Source of the DNA: QHBQ01 sp038230695
GTDB taxonomy: Bacteria > Chloroflexota > Chloroflexia > QHBQ01
NCBI GenBank assembly: GCA_038230695.1
Contig: JBBRMT010000125.1
Span: 1 to 13,497, forward strand
Direction of reading: 5' to 3'
Length of the DNA: 13,497 bases
Part shown: positions 6,851-12,882 of the stretch, piece after piece
How the letters are laid out: each line of letters starts with the position of its first letter
How positions within the stretch are numbered: the first letter of the stretch is position 1
The notes under the pieces: model-generated
Told to the model about the DNA's origin: nothing
Databases searched by the model: none
What the model saw: the letters and a program-made list of their open reading frames with translations, nothing else
Position numbers and translations under genes: made by a program

Positions 6851-6870
6851 GGGCGAACAACGGTTCGCCC
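6851..6870 (+). repeat. Palindromic repeat, copy 2
   Basis: GGGCGAAC (6851-6858), loop AACG, GTTCGCCC (6863-6870): perfect eight-base stem. It is the exact reverse complement of 11785-11804 over all 20 bases. It lies in the gap after the lipoprotein stop and may also serve as a 3' end hairpin, though no T-run follows. Confidence 0.85.
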
Positions 6871-6891
6871 CTTCAGACCGGCCCACGTTCT

Positions 6892-6920
6892 TTGTTTATA
6901 CCCCGCCTGTTTGGTATACT
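6892..6920 (+). promoter_or_regulatory. Promoter placing transcription start at the ATG (leaderless)
   Basis: -35 TTGTTT (6892-6897), 17-base spacer, -10 TATACT (6915-6920). The ATG at 6927 begins six bases after the -10 box, where RNA synthesis is expected to start. No ribosome site fits between. Confidence 0.65.
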
Positions 6921-6926
6921 TGGCGC

Positions 6927-8552
6927 ATGGCACACGATTTCGCGGTAATCCACATTTATGTCGGCGACAATGATGGCGCATCGGATCGAGTCGCCAACGC
7001 CCTTAGCGATCACCTGGCGGGGCAAGGCTATACGCTGGTGGATGAGGCGCGGCTTAACCCCTACGACCCACGCCTCAATCTGGTGGGGCAGCGCAGTCGC
7101 AGCCTCTATATCTCGCCTGTATTGCAAGGTTGGGTCAGCGTGGTGGATGAGGGCATCTTTCGCCTTGACGAGCCGACTGCCGAAGCCTTGCTGGCTCACC
7201 TGTCCGTGATTGGCCCAACCATACTGCTGTGGAGCATTGACCAGTTTGTGTGGGGCTACACCATCGCCGCCGAGGGCGGCATCCTCGACCGCTACACCGA
7301 GGATTACCTGGAACTCGATGCCTACAATCCTACCTTCCTGCACACCCCCGGCCTGGGCGTGGAGCAGCAAGCGCCCCGCTACGTTGGTCAAGTCTCCGCC
7401 TTGGACCAGATCTTTGCCGCAACCTATAACTCTGGGCGTACACAATCCGCCCCTACGAAACCTCAAACCTCAAACCTCGACCGCGCCGAACACTATATCA
7501 GCGGCTACCGCGCCTACTATCGTCGCACCGCCGACAACGAGCTTACCTACATGGACGAGCTGATCGGCGGCAGCGGGCAAATCTACGCCGATGCCTGGGC
7601 GCAGGAACTGGCCGCCGATCTAGGTATTAGCCCGCCCGATATTACTTACTCCATATTGGTGAAGGCCGAGGCGCAGGGCGGGTTGCCCCCAGGCTGGCAG
7701 GCTGCAACATATCACCGCCCTCCCACCCACCAGCCCAACTATAGCGTCGCGCTTACCCTCTACTGCTCCCGACCCTTGGATGGACGAGGCATTGCTGAGG
7801 TATTGGACCTCGTTACCGACTGGCTGCCGAAGGTGGGCAAGCAAGGCTGGAGCGAGATCGAGATGGCTGGCACATATTATCCAGACGCGGCAGCCGCTAT
7901 TGCCCAGCTAAAAGACAAGGGGCTAGCCGAGGGCGAACACCTGGCTGCCCGCTACTATCCCGGCTGCAACCTGCTGGTGCAGCGGTGCGGTGGCGATCTG
8001 CCGCTCGATGTCGTCTTGCTGGAATACCCCAGCATCCTTGACGACAGTTATACCCCCGATGTGCTGGAGCGTGCGCCAGAAGTTGCTGAGTTGCAGTGGT
8101 TTGTCTTCAGTAGCGCACTGCACGGTATAGCCACTCCGCTATTCGAGACAAGCGATGCAGACTATGGCTACATCAGCGTCGCTGGCGGTGGTGTGGGCGG
8201 CGATGGCGGAGGTCGCGCCAATGGCCCCGGCGCGATGCTGGCCGACGCGCTGGCGAAGCCACTGGCCCAAATGAGCAGCCGCGTGGCAGTTAAAGAGGCG
8301 GCAAGCTGGCGCGAACACTGGCAGAATCTGCGCCATAATATCCGTGGAGTTTACTGGGCCAATCTGCTCTCGCCGCAACTTAGGTATATCGGCAATCTTG
8401 CTGCTCATCTCAGGGGATTCGTTGTGGAAGACGCTGGTACTGGGGTTGTCTACATTCAGCTTCCCTGCACCATCGTCGAATACGCCGACGGCAAAGCCGA
8501 GGCCGATATTGATAAACTGCGCGACGCGCTGCTGCCGCTGCTGAAAAGGTAG
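6927..8552 (+). CDS. Unrecognised 541-residue protein, probably leaderless
   Basis: Not recognised as a named family. The start at 6927 gives 'MAHDFAVIHIYVGDNDG'; the open frame reaches back to 6795, but that part overlaps the lipoprotein gene and the promoter. The protein is acidic, rich in Trp and Tyr, and has no signal peptide or membrane segment, so it is probably cytoplasmic. The N-terminal half holds 'GWVSVVDEG' and 'TILLWSIDQFVWGYTIAAEGG'; residues near 170-185 are a Pro/Thr/Ser insert encoded by short repeats; the C-terminal half has a glycine run 'GGGVGGDGGGRANGPG' and 'RGVYWANLLSP'. The two halves may be separate domains. The next gene, an rRNA pseudouridine synthase, begins 18 bases after its stop and may be co-transcribed. 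Real gene: length, codon pattern and promoter agree; role unknown. Confidence 0.82.
   Translation: MAHDFAVIHIYVGDNDGASDRVANALSDHLAGQGYTLVDEARLNPYDPRLNLVGQRSRSLYISPVLQGWVSVVDEGIFRLDEPTAEALLAHLSVIGPTILLWSIDQFVWGYTIAAEGGILDRYTEDYLELDAYNPTFLHTPGLGVEQQAPRYVGQVSALDQIFAATYNSGRTQSAPTKPQTSNLDRAEHYISGYRAYYRRTADNELTYMDELIGGSGQIYADAWAQELAADLGISPPDITYSILVKAEAQGGLPPGWQAATYHRPPTHQPNYSVALTLYCSRPLDGRGIAEVLDLVTDWLPKVGKQGWSEIEMAGTYYPDAAAAIAQLKDKGLAEGEHLAARYYPGCNLLVQRCGGDLPLDVVLLEYPSILDDSYTPDVLERAPEVAELQWFVFSSALHGIATPLFETSDADYGYISVAGGGVGGDGGGRANGPGAMLADALAKPLAQMSSRVAVKEAASWREHWQNLRHNIRGVYWANLLSPQLRYIGNLAAHLRGFVVEDAGTGVVYIQLPCTIVEYADGKAEADIDKLRDALLPLLKR
7434..7456 (+). repeat. Palindromic-repeat-like element inside a coding region
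   Basis: GGGCGTACACAATCCGCCCC followed by TAC has the outline of the family (GGGCG, 9-base middle, CGCCCCTAC) but a different middle. It lies in frame inside the 541-residue protein gene, next to a heptamer array. Membership of the family is inferred. Confidence 0.45.
7458..7478 (+). repeat. Heptamer tandem repeat (AAACCTC x3) inside a coding region
   Basis: Three perfect copies of AAACCTC, 21 bases, so the reading frame is kept. With the element just before it, it encodes the low-complexity stretch 'SAPTKPQTSNL'. Confidence 0.88.
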
Positions 8553-8582
8553 AGGGTAGAAGGTAGAAGGTGGAAGATAGAA
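8548..8582 (+). repeat. Heptamer array (GGTAGAA-type, five units) before rluD
   Basis: Units GGTAGAG, GGTAGAA, GGTAGAA, GGTGGAA, GATAGAA. The array contains the stop codon of the 541-residue protein and the likely ribosome site and GTG start of the next gene. Confidence 0.88.
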
Positions 8583-9547
8583 TAGTGACCGATGAAACAA
8601 TCGAAACCGAAGAGCTAGAGGATGCGGGCGAAAGTTACACCCTGCCCATCCCTGAGCAGGCAGTGGGGATGCGCCTTGATGCCTACCTTGCCAGCCTGGG
8701 CGAGTTGAGCATCTCGCGTAGCTACGCGCAGAAGCTGATTGACGATGGCCGCGTGCTGGTCAGCAGCACGCGACGGGCGGCTAGCTGGAAGCTGAAGTTC
8801 GGCGAAATCGTCAGCCTGCTGCTGCCCCCGCCCGCGCCCAGCGACCTGCGCCCTGAGCAGATCCCGCTCAATATCGTCTACGAGGATGGCGACGTAATCG
8901 TGGTGGACAAAGCAGCGGGCATGGTGGTGCATCCTGCGCCGGGCCACGCGACTGGTACGCTGGTCAACGCCCTGCTCGGCTACGACCCGACCCTGGCGAT
9001 GAACGGCACCACTCGTCCCGGCATCGTCCATCGGCTGGACAAGGATACCAGCGGTCTGCTGGTGGTCGCCCGCAACGATGCCGCCCGCGAAAGCCTGGTG
9101 CAGCAGATGCACGCGCATACCATGTTGAAAGAGTATCTGGCGCTGGCGCAGGGCAGGCTCAAGCACCCCAACGGCATTATTGATGCGCCGATTGACCGCG
9201 ATCCCCGCGAACGCAAGCAGATGGCGGTGGTGATGGGCGGTCGTCCCGCCCGCACCCGCTACGAAACGATTGGCTACTTCGCGCGTTATACCCATGTGCG
9301 CGTCAGGTTGGAGACAGGTCGCACCCACCAGATACGGGTGCATATGACCTACATCGGCCACCCCATCGTTGGCGACAGCGTCTACGGCGATCAGATGTGG
9401 AAGCGCGACCCCGAAGTGGCGGGTCTGGCTCGCCAGTTCCTCCACGCCCACCGCCTCGGCTTCAATCTGCCCACTAGCGGCACATACCGCGAGTTCGTCA
9501 GCCCCTTGCCTGCCGATTTGCAGAAGGTGTTGGATAATCTCAGCTAG
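8570..9547 (+). CDS. RluD-family 23S rRNA pseudouridine synthase
   Basis: A 325-residue RluA/RluD-type enzyme that turns chosen uridines of 23S rRNA (in RluD, helix 69) into pseudouridine. An acidic N-terminal tail is followed by an S4 RNA-binding domain ('MRLDAYLASLGELSISRSYAQKLIDDGRV' region, 34-62), then the synthase domain: 'EDGDVIVVDKAAGMVVHP' region (105-122), catalytic 'HRLDKDTSGLLV' (154-165, Asp157), 'KEYLALAQG' (187-195), 'RLETGRTHQIRVH' (246-258) and 'PIVGDSVYG' (265-273). Start GTG 8570 lies inside a heptamer array whose AGAAGG copy is six bases upstream; GTG 8585 is an alternative that loses five residues and no domain. It probably follows the leaderless gene in one transcript. 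Family sure; exact target uridines not readable. Confidence 0.93.
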   Translation: MEDRIVTDETIETEELEDAGESYTLPIPEQAVGMRLDAYLASLGELSISRSYAQKLIDDGRVLVSSTRRAASWKLKFGEIVSLLLPPPAPSDLRPEQIPLNIVYEDGDVIVVDKAAGMVVHPAPGHATGTLVNALLGYDPTLAMNGTTRPGIVHRLDKDTSGLLVVARNDAARESLVQQMHAHTMLKEYLALAQGRLKHPNGIIDAPIDRDPRERKQMAVVMGGRPARTRYETIGYFARYTHVRVRLETGRTHQIRVHMTYIGHPIVGDSVYGDQMWKRDPEVAGLARQFLHAHRLGFNLPTSGTYREFVSPLPADLQKVLDNLS

Positions 9548-9550
9548 GGC

Positions 9551-9585
9551 GAAGGTAGAAGGTAGAAGGTAGAAGGTAGAAGGTA
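9551..9585 (+). repeat. Heptamer array (GAAGGTA x5) after rluD
   Basis: Five perfect copies of GAAGGTA, the same unit as the array at 8548-8582 in another register and the same strand. It begins four bases after the rluD stop. Confidence 0.95.
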
Positions 9586-9633
9586 GGTTGCACTCTCATA
9601 TAAGCATGAAAAATGGCAAACCGTGAAGCGCTA

Positions 9634-9662
9634 CTGGGGGTCTGGGGGTAAGCCCCCAGCTG
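9634..9662 (+). repeat. G-rich palindrome, copy A
   Basis: CTGGGGG (9634-9640), TCTGGGGGTAAG, CCCCCAG (9653-9659), then CTG. Nearly the same as copy B, with TAAG in place of TTCAG in the middle. Confidence 0.85.
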
Positions 9663-9752
9663 TTGCAACTTATTTATGCTGCTCGTAAGCACTATCTTGC
9701 CAGCTTCTGCGCTGCCAACCGTGCTGCTCGACCCCAACTCTAATGCCGGTCA

Positions 9753-9787
9753 GCAGCTGGGGGTCTGGGGGTTCAGCCCCCAGCTGC
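9753..9787 (+). repeat. G-rich palindrome, copy B
   Basis: GCAGCTGGGGG (9753-9763) and CCCCCAGCTGC (9777-9787) form a perfect 11-base inverted repeat around TCTGGGGGTTCAG. Same strand sense as copy A about 120 bases upstream. Confidence 0.88.
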
Positions 9788-9856
9788 GATGCGCCATTTT
9801 CCTTGTTTTGATGCCTATGGGCAATCCATTGTTCGCCCTGGGGTGTATGCCCCTAT

Positions 9857-9862
9857 AAAGGA
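9857..9862 (+). promoter_or_regulatory. Ribosome binding site deciding the DUF5107 protein start
   Basis: AAAGGA seven bases before TTG 9870. This start places a normal signal peptide at the N-terminus, unlike ATG 9789. Confidence 0.65.
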
Positions 9863-9869
9863 TTTCGAT

Positions 9870-11861
9870 TTGATTAAACCCACCCCCGCACAGTGTCGCA
9901 GCCTTTTGGCTACCCTATTGCTACTTTTGGCCTACTCCATTGCCAGCGGCCCGGTCGTCGCCCAGAGCGGCGGGCGCTTTTACAGTCAAAGCGGCCACAC
10001 CCTGGCCGCGCAGTTCGTCGCCTCCTTCGACCAGCATGGCGGTCTGGCCCAGTTCGGCTATCCGCTAAACGAAGCCGCCAACGAAAGCGGCATCCTTACC
10101 CAGTACACCGAACGCGCCCGCCTGGAGTATCACCCTGAGAACCAGCCGCCCTACGATGTGCAACTTGGCCTGCTTGGCGTGGCTCTAACCGCTGGCCGCG
10201 ATTTCGCGCCCGCTGCCGATACACTCACCAGCAGCAGCGATGTCCTCTACTTCGACGCAACCCATCACACCCTGCGCGGCCCTTTCCGCGCCTACTGGGA
10301 GCAGCATGGTGGCCTGGCCCTGTTCGGCTACCCCATTAGCGAACCCTTCACCGAGGATGGGGTGCAGGTGCAATACTTCGAGCGCAACCGCTTTGAGTAC
10401 CATCCCGAACTACCCAATCCCTACAAGGTTAGCCTCGGTCTGCTGGGCCGCGATTTGCTGGCCGAGCGCGTCACCATCGGTGAGGAGAGCGTCACCCTGC
10501 CCACCTATCAATATCAGGGTGCGCTATACAGTCAGCCAGGCGACAGCATCGCGCCCTATCAGCGGCTCGACTTCTCCAAAGTTGGCCCGCCACAGCCACA
10601 GACATATCGCCTGATTACGCTGGAGAACCGCTACCTCAAGATTAGCGTGATGCCCCAGTTGGGCGGGCGGCTCTACGGCGTGCTGTTCAAGCCGAGCGGC
10701 CATCAGGAAGTCTACCAGAACCCGGTGGTCAAGCCCAGCAGCTTTGGGCAGCGCGGCTGGTGGCTGGGCGTAGGCGGCGCAGAATGGGCCTTCCCCACTC
10801 AGGAGCATGGCTATCTTGAAGCCTCGCCGTGGGATTATCGCGTAACCCAGCACGAGGGCAGCGGCTCGATTATCGTCAGCACCACGGAGCGCAGCACCGG
10901 CGTGCAAATCGCCGTCACCATCAGCCTGCGGCCCGAAGAAGCCAGCTACCACCTCAGCGTGCAGCTAACCAACCCCACCAGCCAGCCCGCCACCTACCAG
11001 GCGTGGACCAACACAATGCTCGACCCCGGCGGCAGCAACCATGTGTCGCTCAATACCATCTTCGACCTGCCGATTGACGAAGCCATCCTACACAGCAGCG
11101 GCGACCCCGCCCTGCCCCAGCCGCACGGCGTGTTCAGTTGGCCGCTCTATAACGGGCGCGACCTCAGCCTTTATCGCAACTGGAGCGACTACCTCGGCTT
11201 CTTTGCTACTACTACTACCCAGGACTGGGCGGCAGTCTACAACGCCGACGCACAGGAGGGCATGGTCAAGTCATTCGACCATCAGCAAGCCCCCGGCCTC
11301 AAGCTGTTCGGCTACGGCCCCAGGTTCGACCTGCACGCCTACACCGACGATAACAGCAATTACGTGGAGATGTGGGGCGGGTTGCAACCCACCTTCTGGG
11401 ACAACAACACCCTTGCCCCCGCCGCCAGCATTGGCTGGGACGAAACCTGGTATCCCATCATCGGAGTTGGTGCGCCACGCAACGCCAGCGCGTCCGCCGC
11501 GCTCAATGTGACCATGCTCGACGGCAACCGCCTACGCATCTCCGTCGCGCCCAGCCGTGCGGTGGTTGGCGGCCAAATCCAGGTAGTGCGCGGCGGGCAG
11601 GTGGTCTTCAGCCATACCGCTGATGCCAGCCCCGACAAGCCCCTGATTATCGAGCCACCCGCCGCGCCTGATACTTACACCGTGCAGTATCTCGCCCCCG
11701 ACGGACAGGTGTTGGCAGTGTATACCGCTGCCTTTCAGTTATGGGGCTTGATCGCCTGGGTTGGGTTACGTAGTGTGTTTGTAGGGGCGAACCGTTGTTC
11801 GCCCTTGCGTAAGAGAACTCCCCCACCCATCCTCCCCCTCTGGGGAGGGACAACGCCCTAG
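9870..11861 (+). CDS. Secreted protein with two FGYP repeats and a DUF5107 domain
   Basis: From TTG 9870 the protein has 663 residues. It starts with a signal peptide (Lys3, Arg10, then 'SLLATLLLLLAYSIASGP', likely cut near 'VVA-QS' at 31-32). Two repeats of about 75 residues follow, each with 'HGGLAQFGYP' or 'HGGLALFGYP' and 'RLEYHPE'/'RFEYHPE' then 'LGLLG'; such repeats are frequent in Chloroflexota surface proteins and may bind wall or glycan, which is inference. Next is a DUF5107 domain with a mutarotase-like fold: 'ENRYLKISVMPQLGGRLYGV', 'WWLGVGGAEWAFP', 'MWGGLQPTFWDNN', 'GWDETWYPIIGVG'. A beta-rich tail follows. The last 25-30 residues are encoded by palindromic repeats and look like a chance extension. 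The stop overlaps the convergent thioesterase gene by four bases. Carbohydrate handling outside the cell is the best guess. Confidence 0.82.
   Translation: MIKPTPAQCRSLLATLLLLLAYSIASGPVVAQSGGRFYSQSGHTLAAQFVASFDQHGGLAQFGYPLNEAANESGILTQYTERARLEYHPENQPPYDVQLGLLGVALTAGRDFAPAADTLTSSSDVLYFDATHHTLRGPFRAYWEQHGGLALFGYPISEPFTEDGVQVQYFERNRFEYHPELPNPYKVSLGLLGRDLLAERVTIGEESVTLPTYQYQGALYSQPGDSIAPYQRLDFSKVGPPQPQTYRLITLENRYLKISVMPQLGGRLYGVLFKPSGHQEVYQNPVVKPSSFGQRGWWLGVGGAEWAFPTQEHGYLEASPWDYRVTQHEGSGSIIVSTTERSTGVQIAVTISLRPEEASYHLSVQLTNPTSQPATYQAWTNTMLDPGGSNHVSLNTIFDLPIDEAILHSSGDPALPQPHGVFSWPLYNGRDLSLYRNWSDYLGFFATTTTQDWAAVYNADAQEGMVKSFDHQQAPGLKLFGYGPRFDLHAYTDDNSNYVEMWGGLQPTFWDNNTLAPAASIGWDETWYPIIGVGAPRNASASAALNVTMLDGNRLRISVAPSRAVVGGQIQVVRGGQVVFSHTADASPDKPLIIEPPAAPDTYTVQYLAPDGQVLAVYTAAFQLWGLIAWVGLRSVFVGANRCSPLRKRTPPPILPLWGGTTP
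11781..11804 (-). repeat. Palindromic repeat, copy 4, inside the 3' end of the DUF5107 gene
   Basis: GTAG followed by GGGCGAACCGTTGTTCGCCC (11785-11804), the exact reverse complement of copy 2. The flanking GTAGG is the usual edge of this family. It is translated as 'VGANRCSPL'. Confidence 0.85.
11831..11848. repeat. C/G-rich hairpin between convergent genes
   Basis: CCTCCCC (11831-11837) pairs with GGGGAGG (11842-11848) around CTCT. It lies just before both stop codons and may help stop transcription from either side, but there is no T-run. The surrounding CCCCCACCCATCC text looks like a second dispersed repeat type. Confidence 0.5.
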
Positions 11862-12280
11862 CCGTTGGCGGGAACGATGGCGACGGTGCAGCGGGCAACG
11901 CACACCAGCTTGCCGGCCTCATCCTCAATCTTTACTTCCCATACCTGGGTGGTGCGCCCCACGTGCAGTGGGGTGGCAACCGCAGTGAGCGTGCCGCTCT
12001 GCTTGGGGCGCAGGTGATTGGCATTTATCTCCAGCCCAAAGGCAGTCATCCCTGGTGGGCAGTTGAGGTATGCGCCGCTGCTGGCGACCGTCTCGGCGAG
12101 AGCGACGCTGGCTCCGCCATGCAGGTAGCCCAGCGGCTGATGGACACGCGGGGTGATCGGCATGGTGGCAACCACCCGCTGCGGCTGCAGCTCGGTGAAC
12201 TCGATGCCCAGGGTGCGTAGCAGAGTCTCGTGCTGCGGGTTTATATCGGCAGCCCTTGTCGGTTCGTCTCTATTATCCAT
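11858..12280 (-). CDS. Hotdog-fold thioesterase (PaaI/MenI-like)
   Basis: A 140-residue acyl-CoA thioesterase of the PaaI/YdiI type, which hydrolyses thioesters such as aromatic acyl-CoAs or 1,4-dihydroxy-2-naphthoyl-CoA. Marks: 'GIEFTELQPQRVVATMPI' region, 'PLGYLHGGASVALAETVAS' with the family's HGG and the likely catalytic Glu in 'ALAE', 'GLEINANHLRP' and 'VARCTVAIV' at the end. Start ATG 12280 follows the peroxiredoxin stop by five bases; a TTG at 12289 overlapping that stop is possible but adds only three residues. No strong ribosome site, so translation is probably coupled to the upstream gene. Which acyl-CoA it uses cannot be told; there are no menaquinone genes nearby to support MenI. 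Confidence 0.88.
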   Translation of the reverse strand: MDNRDEPTRAADINPQHETLLRTLGIEFTELQPQRVVATMPITPRVHQPLGYLHGGASVALAETVASSGAYLNCPPGMTAFGLEINANHLRPKQSGTLTAVATPLHVGRTTQVWEVKIEDEAGKLVCVARCTVAIVPANG

Positions 12281-12285
12281 ATCGC

Positions 12286-12738
12286 TCAAGCGCTTTTGTC
12301 CACCGCCAGCGCGGCGAGGATCTCATCGGTGCTGGGCAAGCCCTGGACGTGGTAGACAACCTTGCCCGCCTCGTTGATGCCTACCACAGAGCGCTTGATG
12401 TGCAGGCCGGAGTCGGCCACCGCGCCGTATTCTTGCGCCACCTTGAGGTCGTGGTCCACCAGCAGCGGGGTGGTTAGCTGATACTTGCTGACGAATTGCT
12501 GGTGCGACTCCGCGCCCGCCTGGTTGACCCCGAACACGGCTGCGCCAGCCTGCTCGTAGCGGTCACGGTCATCGCGGGCAGCGCATAGTTGTGCGGTGCA
12601 GCCGGGGGTGTCGTCGGCGGGGTAGAAGATTAGCACCACCTTCTTGCTGCCGCGAAAATCGGCCAGATGCACGCTGTTGCCATTCTGGTCGCTAAGGGTG
12701 AAATCGGGGGCGGCATCGCCCACCTGGGGATTGTTCAT
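12286..12738 (-). CDS. bcp: Thioredoxin-dependent peroxiredoxin (Bcp/PrxQ type)
   Basis: A 150-residue peroxiredoxin that reduces hydrogen peroxide and organic peroxides using thioredoxin. It has the N-terminal 'GDAAPDFTLSDQNG', the active-site stretch 'FYPADDTPGCTAQLCAARDD' (39-58) with peroxidatic Cys47 and resolving Cys52 five residues later, as in atypical PrxQ enzymes, and the typical 'LLVDHDLKVAQEYGA' and 'HIKRSVVGINEAGKV' regions. Length is normal for the family and no export signal is present, so it acts in the cytoplasm. GAGGAG lies six bases before ATG. It is the first gene of a leftward pair with the thioesterase. Confidence 0.93.
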   Translation of the reverse strand: MNNPQVGDAAPDFTLSDQNGNSVHLADFRGSKKVVLIFYPADDTPGCTAQLCAARDDRDRYEQAGAAVFGVNQAGAESHQQFVSKYQLTTPLLVDHDLKVAQEYGAVADSGLHIKRSVVGINEAGKVVYHVQGLPSTDEILAALAVDKSA

Positions 12739-12792
12739 TTAATTCTCCTCGCTGTTTTTAGCAGCCGACACTTCAGGCCAGCCGCCCACCTG

Positions 12793-12798
12793 ATTATA
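12793..12798 (-). promoter_or_regulatory. Possible -10 box of the bcp-thioesterase operon
   Basis: Perfect TATAAT on the minus strand, 54 bases before the bcp start codon. The best -35 candidate at 17 bases (TTCGGT) is weak. Confidence 0.4.
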
Positions 12799-12824
12799 AC
12801 ACTTTTATGTTCAAAACCGAATGA

Positions 12825-12856
12825 AGAGGCCGACATCATTGCTGGTGTCGGCCTCT
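12825..12856 (-). terminator. Terminator hairpin after the SLH-cupredoxin gene
   Basis: AGAGGCCGACA (12825-12835) and TGTCGGCCTCT (12846-12856) form a perfect 11-base stem with a ten-base loop, 27 bases beyond the stop codon in the minus direction. The T-rich tail (TCATTCGGTTTTG) is broken, so termination may be imperfect. Confidence 0.55.
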
Positions 12857-12882
12857 CCGCTAGTTACTGCTGGTGGTTAGGG

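Larger units (their letters stand above)
9586..9869. other. Intergenic stretch with two palindromic repeats and no clear gene
   Basis: Between the heptamer array and the DUF5107 protein start there are two copies of a G-rich palindrome (9634-9662 and 9753-9787) and AT-richer spacer DNA. An ATG at 9789 opens a frame into the next gene, but it lacks a ribosome site and the extra 27 residues do not look like a signal peptide. No convincing promoter for the downstream gene was found here. Confidence 0.6.

Noticed and set aside
6795..6926. Upstream extension of the 541-residue protein
   Set aside because: It would overlap the lipoprotein gene and contain the promoter at 6892-6920. The residues it adds do not resemble a domain or signal peptide.
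8615..9451. Long open frame (278 residues) on the minus strand across rluD
   Set aside because: It lies fully antisense to a gene with clear RluD motifs. G+C-rich codon bias creates such frames, and the translation shows no family marks.
8548..9585. Heptamer arrays as a CRISPR-like array
   Set aside because: Units are seven bases long and directly joined, with no spacers and no cas genes.
9634..9787. G-quadruplex formed by the GGGGG runs
   Set aside because: Each copy has only two G-runs on one strand plus a complementary C-run, which favours a simple hairpin.
9609..9801. Inverted AAAATGGC/GCCATTTT around the two G-rich palindromes as ends of a mobile element
   Set aside because: Only eight bases match, with no flanking target duplication seen; likely chance.
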